Part shown: positions 45,801 through 53,723 of the stretch, piece by piece
Numbering within the stretch: the first letter of the stretch is position 1
Layout: each line of letters starts with the position of its first letter
The notes under the pieces: generated by a model
Database searches by the model: none
What the model was told of the DNA's origin: nothing
Seen by the model: the letters and a program-made list of their open reading frames with translations, nothing else
Source of the DNA: Pseudomonas sp. TH41
GTDB lineage: Bacteria > Pseudomonadota > Gammaproteobacteria > Pseudomonadales > Pseudomonadaceae
Assembly (NCBI RefSeq): GCF_016650695.1
Contig: NZ_JAEKFH010000003.1
Span: 1-64,000, forward strand
Direction: 5' to 3'
Length of the DNA stretch: 64,000 nt
Position numbers and translations under genes: made by a program

Positions 45801-47430
45801 ACAGGTGGCCGTTTATAGCGTCTACATCGAACAGCTCAAAGCATTCAACGAGCGGGGTTCGATTACCAACTTCCGCGCCGTCCTGGTCAGTTGCCTGGAC
45901 CAACAGCTCTTGCTGACGGAGAAGTGGTTCAACCGGCAAAATCCTGTGTTTGGCACCTACATGCGTCGCTCACTAGCCCTACTGGATGGAGAGCCGAATA
46001 AACTCACCCAAACACCACGCCAGACTCATCAACAGACCAGCGATCTGACCCAAGGGTTTATCGAAAGAATCGAGTTTGCCCAGGCCCGGATCGACGAGTT
46101 GAAACGCCTGGGCAGGGAGGCCGCCGAATCTGCCAGGGAATACACGGTAACGCTGCCGACTTTTGACCTGCAGGACCTGAAGCTGTTTCAGATCAGCCTC
46201 GCGCAGGAGCTCTGCCTGAGTGACTCTGGAACAGTCGCCACCGAGGCTGCCCGACAGGCGCTAGTAACCCTTGTCGAAGATGTGGGTCTGATCATCCAGT
46301 CATCACTGGACCTCGCCAAGGATGATTGCCTCCTGGCGCTACCCGAACGGATTGAAGGGTTCAGCGATCTGGTAGAGCAATTCGCAACCATCGACCAACG
46401 TATTCTCGACTTGCCCGACGAGTACCCCGGGGAGCTGGTGCAACCATCACTGGACCTGACGCGTCAGCGTATCGAAGCGTTCAATCAGCGCGCAGTGAAT
46501 CAGCTGACGGGATTGCTGGAGGAACGCAAGATCCTCGAACCGGTTCCGGGGCCATCGCGACCAGCAATTGCCCCGCATCGCCTCATCAAAACGCGATTCA
46601 AGGGCGCGGTTGTCGGCAAGTCCCGAACGCGGGCGAACACCACCGACACCGATCTGGTCGACGTGACCTCCCCACTCACCGGGAAGATGATCGCTACGTT
46701 CCATGAGAAAACACCCGGTGTCTGGGTTGAACATGTGCCTGTCAAAACGGCTGTACCCGCTGTCAGTCCTCCAACACTGGCGGTCAGCCTGCAAAACGGT
46801 GAAACGTTACTGGCACAGTTGGAGCCATTCATCCGACGTACCGAGGCGCACTCAAAAGCCGATCGACGTATTCCGTTGGAAATCGAGGAGATGTTTCACC
46901 AGCAGGCCCGCCGAATGGAAGCGGCGGCGGAGGCTATCGAGCAAAACCTGACCGATAACAATGCCACCGAAGGCGGTCCGGGGTCGGCTGCCACCGTCAC
47001 CAAAAAACTAAACGATGGGGCAACCGCGCTTTACAAAAAGGGCACTGATATTCGTATCAGCATGACCAAACGACAGCTGCCCACCGCGGGCCGGGTTGAG
47101 TGGCTGCACTCCAAGGGGCTGGTGACAATCCACCGGATGGGTAAACCACTACCGGAGCATCAGCGTTTGAAGGGACCGCGCAAGGACTATATGGATGAGT
47201 ACGAGATTCGCGATCACGAAACTCGCAGAGTACTTTGGTATGCGCACTTTCATTACCCGGCGTCTGACAGCCCGAGAGCAGCCTTCTCTGCAGCGCACTT
47301 GAAGACCGTCGAACAACGCAGCTCAGGGGGAGCCTACGAAAAGCACGCCCGCTTGAACGCACTTCAGTCCATTGCCATTTATCGTGCTGAAATCAACCCC
47401 CGCCTGGCCAGTTCGTTGTTCTTTACGTAA
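42877..47430 (+). CDS. giant dermonecrotic-toxin-like protein (DUF6543 type)
   Basis: 1,517 residues from the ATG at 42877 (AAAGGA 7 bp upstream; an ATG 6 bp earlier is too close to it). No signal peptide. The N-terminal two-thirds resembles the large pseudomonad dermonecrotic toxin-domain proteins. Two hydrophobic stretches (~647-675 and ~698-725) could insert into membranes. A coiled coil (~916-955) follows, and the C-terminal ~110 residues (VEWLHSKGLVTIHRMG to LASSLFFT) look like a separate compact domain. No secretion or immunity gene is adjacent. Toxin activity is inferred from family only. Confidence 0.7.
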   Translation: MPDTSSTRSEDVLTQLVTGPSLREVASNALRTALDAAYPSLHIDPTQAMVVTPTWTVTGSQVTPGIRRSESLTDVLVRLTLSAQTATYIDGEHFLTLQSEVDPAIQLPVKIDAISRLINQLIPLLFVSYQEQQLDYWNQQAEDHTPRWHQLSGSLRNLWDIEQDSGWDEDQKAMAQALFNSPDQTARHRDDVYKSRACLIDIDKPDQHLWVLDLAVLVGTLGKRTLVISHSITEGFKHYDSLESFGETLPTRMASKSSPRILQWRLYEPTGNFFDHQACALIALEIAAIGQLQDTITTGGLARRASTAARNRKEFDAERFNRIERLLPDWVLRAQPADLTRYSRHLMDLALLREQHAGKSFLDDIPSLPEFTLQTLQDQVLKDHPEATDAKLENIELSITSPVILGAIAVPGKTETVTMSLIDLALQNLIAVPLGNKTVRRTDGSTVESWMTPSYLEKLVTEVNIGETYPTLIKQKLLGDTKETQRRQDLFASHLRIQLPLQTLQHKIRGEAGIDDQGYRYVVAAMQEKPDDRFVDGLEIIIRPLAFIPGGRTDNKADEVANMFVISPSLADKGPCLLFRPLLDPPLLQYPRETNLLYAIKHNQTLRQSVLAWLPDDMRFNYSQYVFPGQLPSVWTMSQWLVDPTSALGMMGAVTLAAAPLAQPSLSTLFTANANAMITLADRQSVSNAQSRWETLKHGAWMLFNIALPFLGKTAASAAWIWQIMSDLDEANEASEKGDSDTTWTALTDLFLSLGMVLAHYAATRHTASRVVEKEAFFTPGQQPTPTPTITVTRLPDITAQPLPTNHRTLLYTHGALARTSLGTLLDGLAIAKPDGLASPSTQVGPHRFLSQFNNKWYAQVGQRWFEVMVNDNEFVQIIDSRQSPAKTGPLLTHTATGEWIVDTRLRLRGGGRSRKELAQENTRRIDELRTQLETFDTNKEVLKTALETAEKEAVPSAPGADDPNGRLLIETLEKQVAVYSVYIEQLKAFNERGSITNFRAVLVSCLDQQLLLTEKWFNRQNPVFGTYMRRSLALLDGEPNKLTQTPRQTHQQTSDLTQGFIERIEFAQARIDELKRLGREAAESAREYTVTLPTFDLQDLKLFQISLAQELCLSDSGTVATEAARQALVTLVEDVGLIIQSSLDLAKDDCLLALPERIEGFSDLVEQFATIDQRILDLPDEYPGELVQPSLDLTRQRIEAFNQRAVNQLTGLLEERKILEPVPGPSRPAIAPHRLIKTRFKGAVVGKSRTRANTTDTDLVDVTSPLTGKMIATFHEKTPGVWVEHVPVKTAVPAVSPPTLAVSLQNGETLLAQLEPFIRRTEAHSKADRRIPLEIEEMFHQQARRMEAAAEAIEQNLTDNNATEGGPGSAATVTKKLNDGATALYKKGTDIRISMTKRQLPTAGRVEWLHSKGLVTIHRMGKPLPEHQRLKGPRKDYMDEYEIRDHETRRVLWYAHFHYPASDSPRAAFSAAHLKTVEQRSSGGAYEKHARLNALQSIAIYRAEINPRLASSLFFT

Positions 47431-47452
47431 AACCCAGGAGCCAAGGCGCCGC

Positions 47453-48979
47453 TTATGCACGCCAGATCTTTTCCAAACGCCCGAGTGCAGCACTGATCGC
47501 CGCCTCGGGCACCGCCGCAAAACCCAGGACCAGCCCTGCACGCTGGTCCACCGGTGTTTGCGAGTCCGCCAGCCAGTAAGTGCTTAAGGCGTTGATTTCG
47601 ACATCGACGCTGGCCGCTTTTTCCACCAGCTCACGCTCGCGGGCCTGTGACTCGACTGCCACCGTCAGATGCAGCCCGGCCGCGACACTCGGCAGGCTAC
47701 CAATACCGGGAATGTTCTGCGGCCAACCGGCTAACAACGTATTACGTCGGCTCAGTGCCGCACGGCGCATGCGGCGAATGTGGCGCTGGAAATGCCCGGC
47801 GGCCATGAACTCGGCCATTACCGCTTGAGTGCTCACCTCGGAATGCCGGACATCCACCGCCCGACGCTGAGAGAACGCCGCGACCAGCGCCGGCGGCAAA
47901 ACCAGATACCCCAAACGCAGCGCCGGGAACGCGACTTTGCCAAAGGTCCCGACGTACAAAACCCGTCCCTGTCGATCCAGCGCGGCCAAGGGTGCCAGCG
48001 GCGCGCCGCTGTAACGGTATTCGCCATCGTAGTCGTCTTCGACGATCCAGCCTTGGGCGCGCTCGGCCCAGGCCAGCAATTCCAGGCGACGCGCCAGACT
48101 CATGACCACCCCCGTCGGGTACTGATGCGACGGTGTGACGTACGCCAGACGACAATCGCCCAACGCCGTCAACTCGGCACAGTCAATGCCCTCACTGTCC
48201 ACCGCCACCCCCTGCAATCGCGCTCCTGCCACCGCAAACGCGTGACCGGCCGCCCGATACCCGGGATTTTCGATACCTACCACATCACCCGGTTCCACCA
48301 GCAACTGCGCACACAGGCTAATCCCCTGTTGCGCGCCACTGGTGATAACAATTTGCTCCGCCGTGCACTGCATGCCGCGAGAACTGCGCAAATACGCCGC
48401 GATCATTGCACGCAAGCGCGCATCCCCTTCCGGCGGGCCATAACACAGCTGCTGTAAATCGGGTTTGCGCCAGAACGCCGCGTTCAGCTTGGCCCACACC
48501 TCGAACGGGAAAAGATCGAATGCCGGAACGCCCACTCGAAAAGCCCGGGGCGGGCCACTCGGGGGCGTCGCCAAATGGTTCTTTTCAACCCGCTCCAAGG
48601 CACCGCTATAAACAACGGTGCTGGAGAGGACCACCGGTAACTCCGCCCCGGGCGTGGATGAGGCCGTGGCTACCCTTTTAGCGATTTTTTTCACCGGCAA
48701 TGACGCCTGAGGTAATTGCGCCACATACGTCCCGTCGCCTACCCGCCCCTCGATAAACCCTTCGGCGTAGAGCTGATCGTAAGCTCGGACCACGCTGTTG
48801 CGTGAAATCGCCAACGCCGCTGCCAGATCCCGACTGGCCGGTAAACGCGTGCCACTGGCCAGCCGCCCGTCGAGCACGCGCACGCGCAAGGCCTGGTAGA
48901 GCTGACGACTCAGCCCCTGGCGACGGTCGAGCTCGATACCCGCCGGGTTGAATGATAAGGACAGAGGTTCGCTGGACAT
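47453..48979 (-). CDS. MocR-family regulator (GntR HTH-aminotransferase fusion)
   Basis: 508 residues. The N-terminal GntR winged helix includes LSRQLYQALRVRVLDGRLA and LPASRDLAAALAISRNSVVRAY; a linker (~85-125) leads to a fold-type I aminotransferase domain with ITSGAQQGISL, ENPGYRAAGHAF and IVEDDYDGEYRYSG. PLP-responsive. Divergent from paiB-GNAT-GNAT, which it probably regulates. Confidence 0.92.
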   Translation of the reverse strand: MSSEPLSLSFNPAGIELDRRQGLSRQLYQALRVRVLDGRLASGTRLPASRDLAAALAISRNSVVRAYDQLYAEGFIEGRVGDGTYVAQLPQASLPVKKIAKRVATASSTPGAELPVVLSSTVVYSGALERVEKNHLATPPSGPPRAFRVGVPAFDLFPFEVWAKLNAAFWRKPDLQQLCYGPPEGDARLRAMIAAYLRSSRGMQCTAEQIVITSGAQQGISLCAQLLVEPGDVVGIENPGYRAAGHAFAVAGARLQGVAVDSEGIDCAELTALGDCRLAYVTPSHQYPTGVVMSLARRLELLAWAERAQGWIVEDDYDGEYRYSGAPLAPLAALDRQGRVLYVGTFGKVAFPALRLGYLVLPPALVAAFSQRRAVDVRHSEVSTQAVMAEFMAAGHFQRHIRRMRRAALSRRNTLLAGWPQNIPGIGSLPSVAAGLHLTVAVESQARERELVEKAASVDVEINALSTYWLADSQTPVDQRAGLVLGFAAVPEAAISAALGRLEKIWRA

Positions 48980-48982
48980 GGC

Positions 48983-49044
48983 ATTGGACCTATGAAATTG
49001 GTCGGTAATGGCTCTTACAACAGACCAATAGCCTGCCTACGATG
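48983..49044 (+). promoter_or_regulatory. divergent promoter with ATTGGWCC boxes
   Basis: ATTGGACC at 48983-48990, ATTGGTC at 48997-49003 and the inverse GACCAAT at 49023-49029. A promoter TTACAA-N18-TACGAT (49015-49044) overlaps the last box. The spacing of direct and inverted boxes is typical of MocR binding. Confidence 0.5.
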
Positions 49045-49069
49045 CAGGCATTCGCCAAGGAAAATTTCC

Positions 49070-49693
49070 ATGTACACACCAAGCGCTTTTGCCATCGACG
49101 ATTTGAATGAGCTGCACCAGCAGATACTCGGCACTCGCCTTGCGGTGTTGGTCACTCACGGGGAACAAGGCCTGCAAGCCAGTCATCTGCCCCTGCTGTT
49201 CAGCCCCGACCAAGGCCCGAATGGCACCCTCTACGGCCACTTCGCCCGGGCCAATCCACAGTGGAAGGAATTGCAAAATGGCGCTGAAGCGTTGGTGATA
49301 TTTGCCGGCGCCGATGCATATGTCAGCCCGGGGTTTTACCCAAGCAAAGCCGAGCACGGCAAAGTCGTACCGACCTGGAACTACGTCGCCGTCCACGCCT
49401 ACGGCACGGCAGAGGTGTTCACCGAGGCCGATCGCCTGCGCAATCTGGTCAGCGCGTTAACCGATCGTCATGAAGCCGGTCGTGTCCAACCGTGGAAAGT
49501 CGCCGATGCCCCCGCCGACTATATCGACGGCATGCTCAAAGCCATCGTCGGTTTTGCCTTGCCTGTCCAACGCCTGGAAGGCAAACGCAAGCTCAGCCAG
49601 AACCGCAGCACCGCAGACATCGCCGGTGTGCGCGAGGGGCTCGCCGCCAGCCCCGACGTGCACGACCAGGCCCTCGCCCACTTGATGCGTTAA
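49070..49693 (+). CDS. PaiB-like FMN-binding negative regulator
   Basis: 207 residues from the ATG at 49070 (AAGGA site). MYTPSAFAIDD, LVTHGEQGLQASHLPLL, YGHFARANPQW and YVSPGFYPSKAEHGKVVPTWNY are diagnostic of the PaiB/FMN-binding split-barrel family. Biochemical role is uncertain; B. subtilis PaiB affects sporulation genes with the acetyltransferase PaiA, and here two acetyltransferases follow. Confidence 0.9.
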   Translation: MYTPSAFAIDDLNELHQQILGTRLAVLVTHGEQGLQASHLPLLFSPDQGPNGTLYGHFARANPQWKELQNGAEALVIFAGADAYVSPGFYPSKAEHGKVVPTWNYVAVHAYGTAEVFTEADRLRNLVSALTDRHEAGRVQPWKVADAPADYIDGMLKAIVGFALPVQRLEGKRKLSQNRSTADIAGVREGLAASPDVHDQALAHLMR

Positions 49694-49702
49694 GGAACGA
49701 AC

Positions 49703-50149
49703 ATGAGTCAGATCGACATCCGCCAGGTCACCGCCGACGATCACGCCGCATGGCTGCCGCTATGGCAAGCCTACCTGCGCTTCTACAACACCGAACTGCC
49801 CGAGGCAGTCACTCAAAGCACCTGGCAGCGCATGCTCGATCCGAACGAACTGACTCATTCGGCATTGGCGTGGGTCGATGGCAACGCGGTGGGCATGGTG
49901 AATTTCATCTACCATCGTTCGAACTGGAGCATCGAAAACTCCTGCTACCTGCAAGACTTGCTGGTAACGCCCGAAACCCGTGGCACCGGCGTTGGCCGGC
50001 AGCTGATCGAATTCGTTTACGCCACAGCCAAAGCCGACGGTTGCTGCAAGGTCCACTGGCTGACCCACGAAACCAACGCCACCGCGATCCAGCTCTACGA
50101 GCGCATTGCCGAACGTCCCGGTTTCATCCAGTTTCGCAAAGCCATTTAA
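49703..50149 (+). CDS. GNAT-family acetyltransferase
   Basis: 148 residues. Acetyl-CoA site LLVTPETRGTGVGRQLIEFV near residue 90 and NATAIQLYERIAER near 125. Starts 9 bp after paiB stop. May acetylate a polyamine or amino compound, as PaiA does, by analogy. Confidence 0.88.
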   Translation: MSQIDIRQVTADDHAAWLPLWQAYLRFYNTELPEAVTQSTWQRMLDPNELTHSALAWVDGNAVGMVNFIYHRSNWSIENSCYLQDLLVTPETRGTGVGRQLIEFVYATAKADGCCKVHWLTHETNATAIQLYERIAERPGFIQFRKAI

Positions 50150-50166
50150 GGTTCAAGGAGAACAGC

Positions 50167-50838
50167 ATGTCGAATTCACTCGCGGACTGGAAAGGCGTCC
50201 CGGCGCCGACGGTTCAAACCATCGAAGGACGTTTCATCCGCCTGGAAAAACTCGACCCGGCGCGCCACGCCGACGGCTTGTGGAGCGCCCTGCAAGGCCC
50301 GGGGTCCGATCCAAAACTCTGGGACTATCTGCCTTACGGTCCCTTCCCGGAACGCAGCGCGTTCAACGATTGGCTGAACAATAATGCCGCCGCCAGTGAT
50401 CCGTATTTCTTCAGCGTGATCGATCGTGCCAGCGGTGACGTGCAAGGCATCCTCAGTTTGATGTCGATCGTCCCGGCACAAGGCCGCATCGAAATCGGCC
50501 ACGTGACGTTTGGCGCACCGATGCAGCGCTCGCCGAAAAGTACCGAGGCGATTTACCTGCTGGCGAAGGAGTCGTTTGCCCTGGGTTACCGGCGTCTCGA
50601 GTGGAAGTGCAACAACGGCAACGCCCGCTCCAAGTACGCGGCTGAACGCCTGGGGTTCAGTTTTGAAGGGGTGTTCCGCCAGCACATGGTGGTGAAAGGA
50701 CAGAACCGCGACACGGCTTGGTATTCGATTCTGGATTCGGAATGGTCGGCGATTGGCGCGGGGTTTGAGCGGTGGTTGAGCGATGAGAACCAGACGGATT
50801 CGGGGCAGGTGAAAACGCTGGCTGAGTGCCGCGATTAA
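50167..50838 (+). CDS. GNAT-family acetyltransferase (RimJ/RimL-like)
   Basis: 223 residues from the ATG at 50167 (AAGGAGA site). IEGRFIRLEKLDPARHADGL at the start, EIGHVTFGAPMQRSPKSTEA and WKCNNGNARSKYAAERLGF are typical of RimJ/RimL-type proteins. A longer in-frame reading that starts inside paiB is an artefact. Third gene of the paiB operon. Confidence 0.88.
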   Translation: MSNSLADWKGVPAPTVQTIEGRFIRLEKLDPARHADGLWSALQGPGSDPKLWDYLPYGPFPERSAFNDWLNNNAAASDPYFFSVIDRASGDVQGILSLMSIVPAQGRIEIGHVTFGAPMQRSPKSTEAIYLLAKESFALGYRRLEWKCNNGNARSKYAAERLGFSFEGVFRQHMVVKGQNRDTAWYSILDSEWSAIGAGFERWLSDENQTDSGQVKTLAECRD

Positions 50839-50851
50839 CGACCCCGACAGT

Positions 50852-50934
50852 AAAAGATCGCAGCCTTCGGCAGCTCCTACAGGGGAATGCGCTCCCGTGT
50901 AGGAGCTGCCGAAGGCTGCGATCTTTTGATCTTT
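50852..50934. repeat. inverted repeat (class B)
   Basis: AAAAGATCGCAGCCTTCGGC then AGCTCCTAC and its complement, ~25 bp apart. Between the GNAT operon and the autotransporter. Confidence 0.9.
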
Positions 50935-51200
50935 TGCACTGGAGATCAGCTGCAACAGAATGAATCTAAGGTTGATCGGACAATGACAGATGAATTTCTG
51001 AAATTGCGATAGCCGCCGTGTCTCGATTTCCTGTCAGAAAAAGCATCAGCCAGGATGGTTAAAAATAGTCATCCTAAAACGGTCGGCAATTTTCCACATA
51101 ACGATCTGACACCCCTCTCAAGCTCGTCAGAAGCAGCTGACATCGGCACTCATAGCCTCCCTTTTAAAGTTTGGCCTCCTGTCAACAGAGGCCGAACTCG

Positions 51201-53495
51201 ATGCCCGTTCAGCATAAATACCGACCACATCACCTGGCGTTAGCCATTGCGCTAACAGTGGGTAGCGTTGATTTTTCACTTGCCCAGCAGATCTCTGTCG
51301 AAGCGCCTTCGGCCGGAACGCCAGAGCAGCTCCTGGCTGTCCTTGACGCCTTCATCAACGATCCTGCCACCCTAAAGACCCCGATCAACAAAGCAGCGGA
51401 CGGCATTAATCGAACATTCAGCGACTACGATGATCTGGTTACTGTCTCCGGCCGCGGAAGCCTTACTGGATTGGTTGACGGTGGCGGGGGCACCAATTTC
51501 CTGCAACTTGATACGGCCAGTGGTGGCACGTTAGGCGCGAGCCGCCGTTTTGAAGGCCTGGAGCTCAAACGAAGCACTTGGACTTTGAATGATTCCGGTG
51601 ACTTCAACACCGGCGTCTTGGTGCGCTCCAAAGCAACGCTAATAAATGACGGAACCATTACAGGAGGAGCATTGGTTCAAGGTGCACTGGTCAACAACAA
51701 CGTCATAGGCGGCGATGTGACCGTGCAATCAGGTGGCATCCTGACCAACCCAGGAAACATCAACGGCAACGTTTTTATCAACGAAAAAGGAGCATTTTCC
51801 GGCAAGGGCCGAGTCGCCAATCTGAATGTAAACGGGAGGTTCTCCGTCGACAAATTGCAAGGTGCCCCGCAGGTATCAGGTGACTTGAGAATGTCCAAAA
51901 CTGCCGAACTGACCTACGAGGTCGATGCCGGCAGCAAAAGTGAAACGATATTGGTCAACGGAACCGCCAGCCTCGGCGGTGCCACCCTGAATATCCTCGC
52001 CGTACCGGGTGACTATCCGCTATTCAGCCAACACACCATCATTGCTGCCAATAAAATCGAAGGCGAATTTGGCAAGGTCATCAACAACCTCGCCTTTTTG
52101 ACACCCAAACCCGAATACGAAGTAAAGACGGTCGATCTGATCTTCGTCCGTAACGACGTAACGCTCGAGAGTGTCGCAGTCAGTGATAACGGACGGGAAG
52201 TCGGCCAAAGCATTATTGAGGAGCCGAAGGACATACCGCACGAACGGGTCCCAGCTGACATTGCGCCTGCAATCGCTGAAGCCGTAAATCCACCTGCAAG
52301 CACCGACACTTCGGCTCCCGCCTTCACACCGACCGCCGAAACGTCTTCAACAGTTGCGACTCTACCCGCCACCGATACGCCCGTTACCGCCTCAACTCCA
52401 CCCACAGCTACCAATCCCGTCGCCACCGTACAAAAGCCATCCAGCCCCACAAACGCTGCGGTCGCTGCCCTGCTCGGTAGCGACAAAATTACCGCGTCCC
52501 GTGCAATCGAACAGCTGGCCGGCAGCAACAACGCCAACCTTGCGAAGGCGACTCTGATCAGCGACAGGCCAATAAGCGCGACCATGCTCTCAGCCATGCG
52601 CCAGCTCGACAGCGCCAGCGGTTTCAACAACCCCGGTAATAGACGCAACGCACCACGCCTTGCCGCCGGCAGTGAAAACAACGGCAGAGTCTGGCTTCAA
52701 GCGCTGGGTCACGGCGGGACATTGGACCGCGATTACGACGCCCTGAAACACACGACCCAAGGTCTGGTGCTGGGTGCAGATTGGGGCATCGATGAGGAAT
52801 GGCGTCTGGGTGTGATGGGCGGCAAGTCCGAGACTCGTCTGGATAGCCGTGGACTCGACGGTGATCTCGACAGCTGGCACTTGGGCGCCTACGTGCTGCG
52901 TCAGAATGGCCACATGTCGCTGCGCCTCGGTGCGACCTTCAGCAGTCACGACGGCAGTACCAAACGCCGGGTTGCCTTCAATGGTTTCAGCGACCGCCCC
53001 GAAGGTCATTACGATGCCAACACGCAGCAAGCATTCGCGGAAACGGGTTACAACCTCGGCCGCGCCAACGTCAGCATCGAGCCGTTTGCCAGCCTTGGTT
53101 ACCAACGCTATCAGCGCGACGGCTACACGGAAAAAGGTGGCGCAGCCGCACTGAAAGTCCAAGGCCAAACCCAGACCAATCTCAACACCACATTCGGCCT
53201 GCGACTGGCGAAGCTCACCACTCTGGATAACGGCATGCAGTTGACGCCACGATTCAGTGCCGGCTGGAAACACACATTCGGCGAAGTCTTTACCGAAACC
53301 CGTCAACGTCTGGTCACTGGCGGCCGCAACTACACTGTTTCCGGTGCGCCGCTGGATCGCGACAGTCTGATGCTCGATGCAGGGCTGGATCTTGGGCTGT
53401 CGGCAAAACACACCGTGGGTGTCGGCCTCACTGGCGAAGCCGGTAGTGACGGTCGTAGTTACGGCGTGATGGGGCAGTGGCGGTTGGTGTTCTGA
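51201..53495 (+). CDS. type Va autotransporter
   Basis: 764 residues from the ATG at 51201. Signal peptide (~1-28, ends SLAQ). A short passenger (~30-330) contains beta-helix-like repeats of SGxL/GxI type (LINDGTITGGALVQGALVNN). A Thr/Pro/Ala-rich linker (~362-415) leads to the C-terminal autotransporter barrel (~494-764; RVWLQALGHGGTLDRDYDA to QWRLVF, final Phe). It is surface exposed; function unknown. About 360 bp upstream contains a class B repeat and AGGATG-N12-CATCCT at 51052-51075. Confidence 0.85.
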   Translation: MPVQHKYRPHHLALAIALTVGSVDFSLAQQISVEAPSAGTPEQLLAVLDAFINDPATLKTPINKAADGINRTFSDYDDLVTVSGRGSLTGLVDGGGGTNFLQLDTASGGTLGASRRFEGLELKRSTWTLNDSGDFNTGVLVRSKATLINDGTITGGALVQGALVNNNVIGGDVTVQSGGILTNPGNINGNVFINEKGAFSGKGRVANLNVNGRFSVDKLQGAPQVSGDLRMSKTAELTYEVDAGSKSETILVNGTASLGGATLNILAVPGDYPLFSQHTIIAANKIEGEFGKVINNLAFLTPKPEYEVKTVDLIFVRNDVTLESVAVSDNGREVGQSIIEEPKDIPHERVPADIAPAIAEAVNPPASTDTSAPAFTPTAETSSTVATLPATDTPVTASTPPTATNPVATVQKPSSPTNAAVAALLGSDKITASRAIEQLAGSNNANLAKATLISDRPISATMLSAMRQLDSASGFNNPGNRRNAPRLAAGSENNGRVWLQALGHGGTLDRDYDALKHTTQGLVLGADWGIDEEWRLGVMGGKSETRLDSRGLDGDLDSWHLGAYVLRQNGHMSLRLGATFSSHDGSTKRRVAFNGFSDRPEGHYDANTQQAFAETGYNLGRANVSIEPFASLGYQRYQRDGYTEKGGAAALKVQGQTQTNLNTTFGLRLAKLTTLDNGMQLTPRFSAGWKHTFGEVFTETRQRLVTGGRNYTVSGAPLDRDSLMLDAGLDLGLSAKHTVGVGLTGEAGSDGRSYGVMGQWRLVF

Positions 53496-53532
53496 TGATC
53501 CCAAACCGACCTTACTGACACGATGCAAAACC

Positions 53533-53621
53533 TGTGGGAGCGAGCCTGCTCGCGAATGCGGAGTGCCATCCAGCGTTCATATCGATTGACACACCGCATC
53601 GCGAGCAGGCTCGCTCCCACA
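53533..53621. repeat. REP pair (class A)
   Basis: CTGTGGGAGCGAGCCTGCTC and complement ~35 bp apart, between two convergent genes. Confidence 0.9.
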
Positions 53622-53661
53622 TTGATCCAGATTTATTCGGAAAACGATCACCAAACACTAC

Positions 53662-53691
53662 AAAAAAAAAAAGGGGAGCACATGCCCCCCC
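53662..53691 (-). terminator. Rho-independent terminator of the pyruvate carboxylase operon
   Basis: Read on the minus strand: a GGGGGGCATGTGCTCCCC hairpin then eleven T's, 32 bp after the pycB stop. Confidence 0.92.
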
Positions 53692-53723
53692 GAGGTTTAA
53701 AGCGGTGTATCGAGGCTGTTCAC

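Noticed and set aside
49492..50838. A 448-residue frame running from inside paiB through the second acetyltransferase
   Set aside because: Only its last 223 residues, from the ATG at 50167, resemble a real protein. The first half is an out-of-frame reading of paiB and the first GNAT gene.
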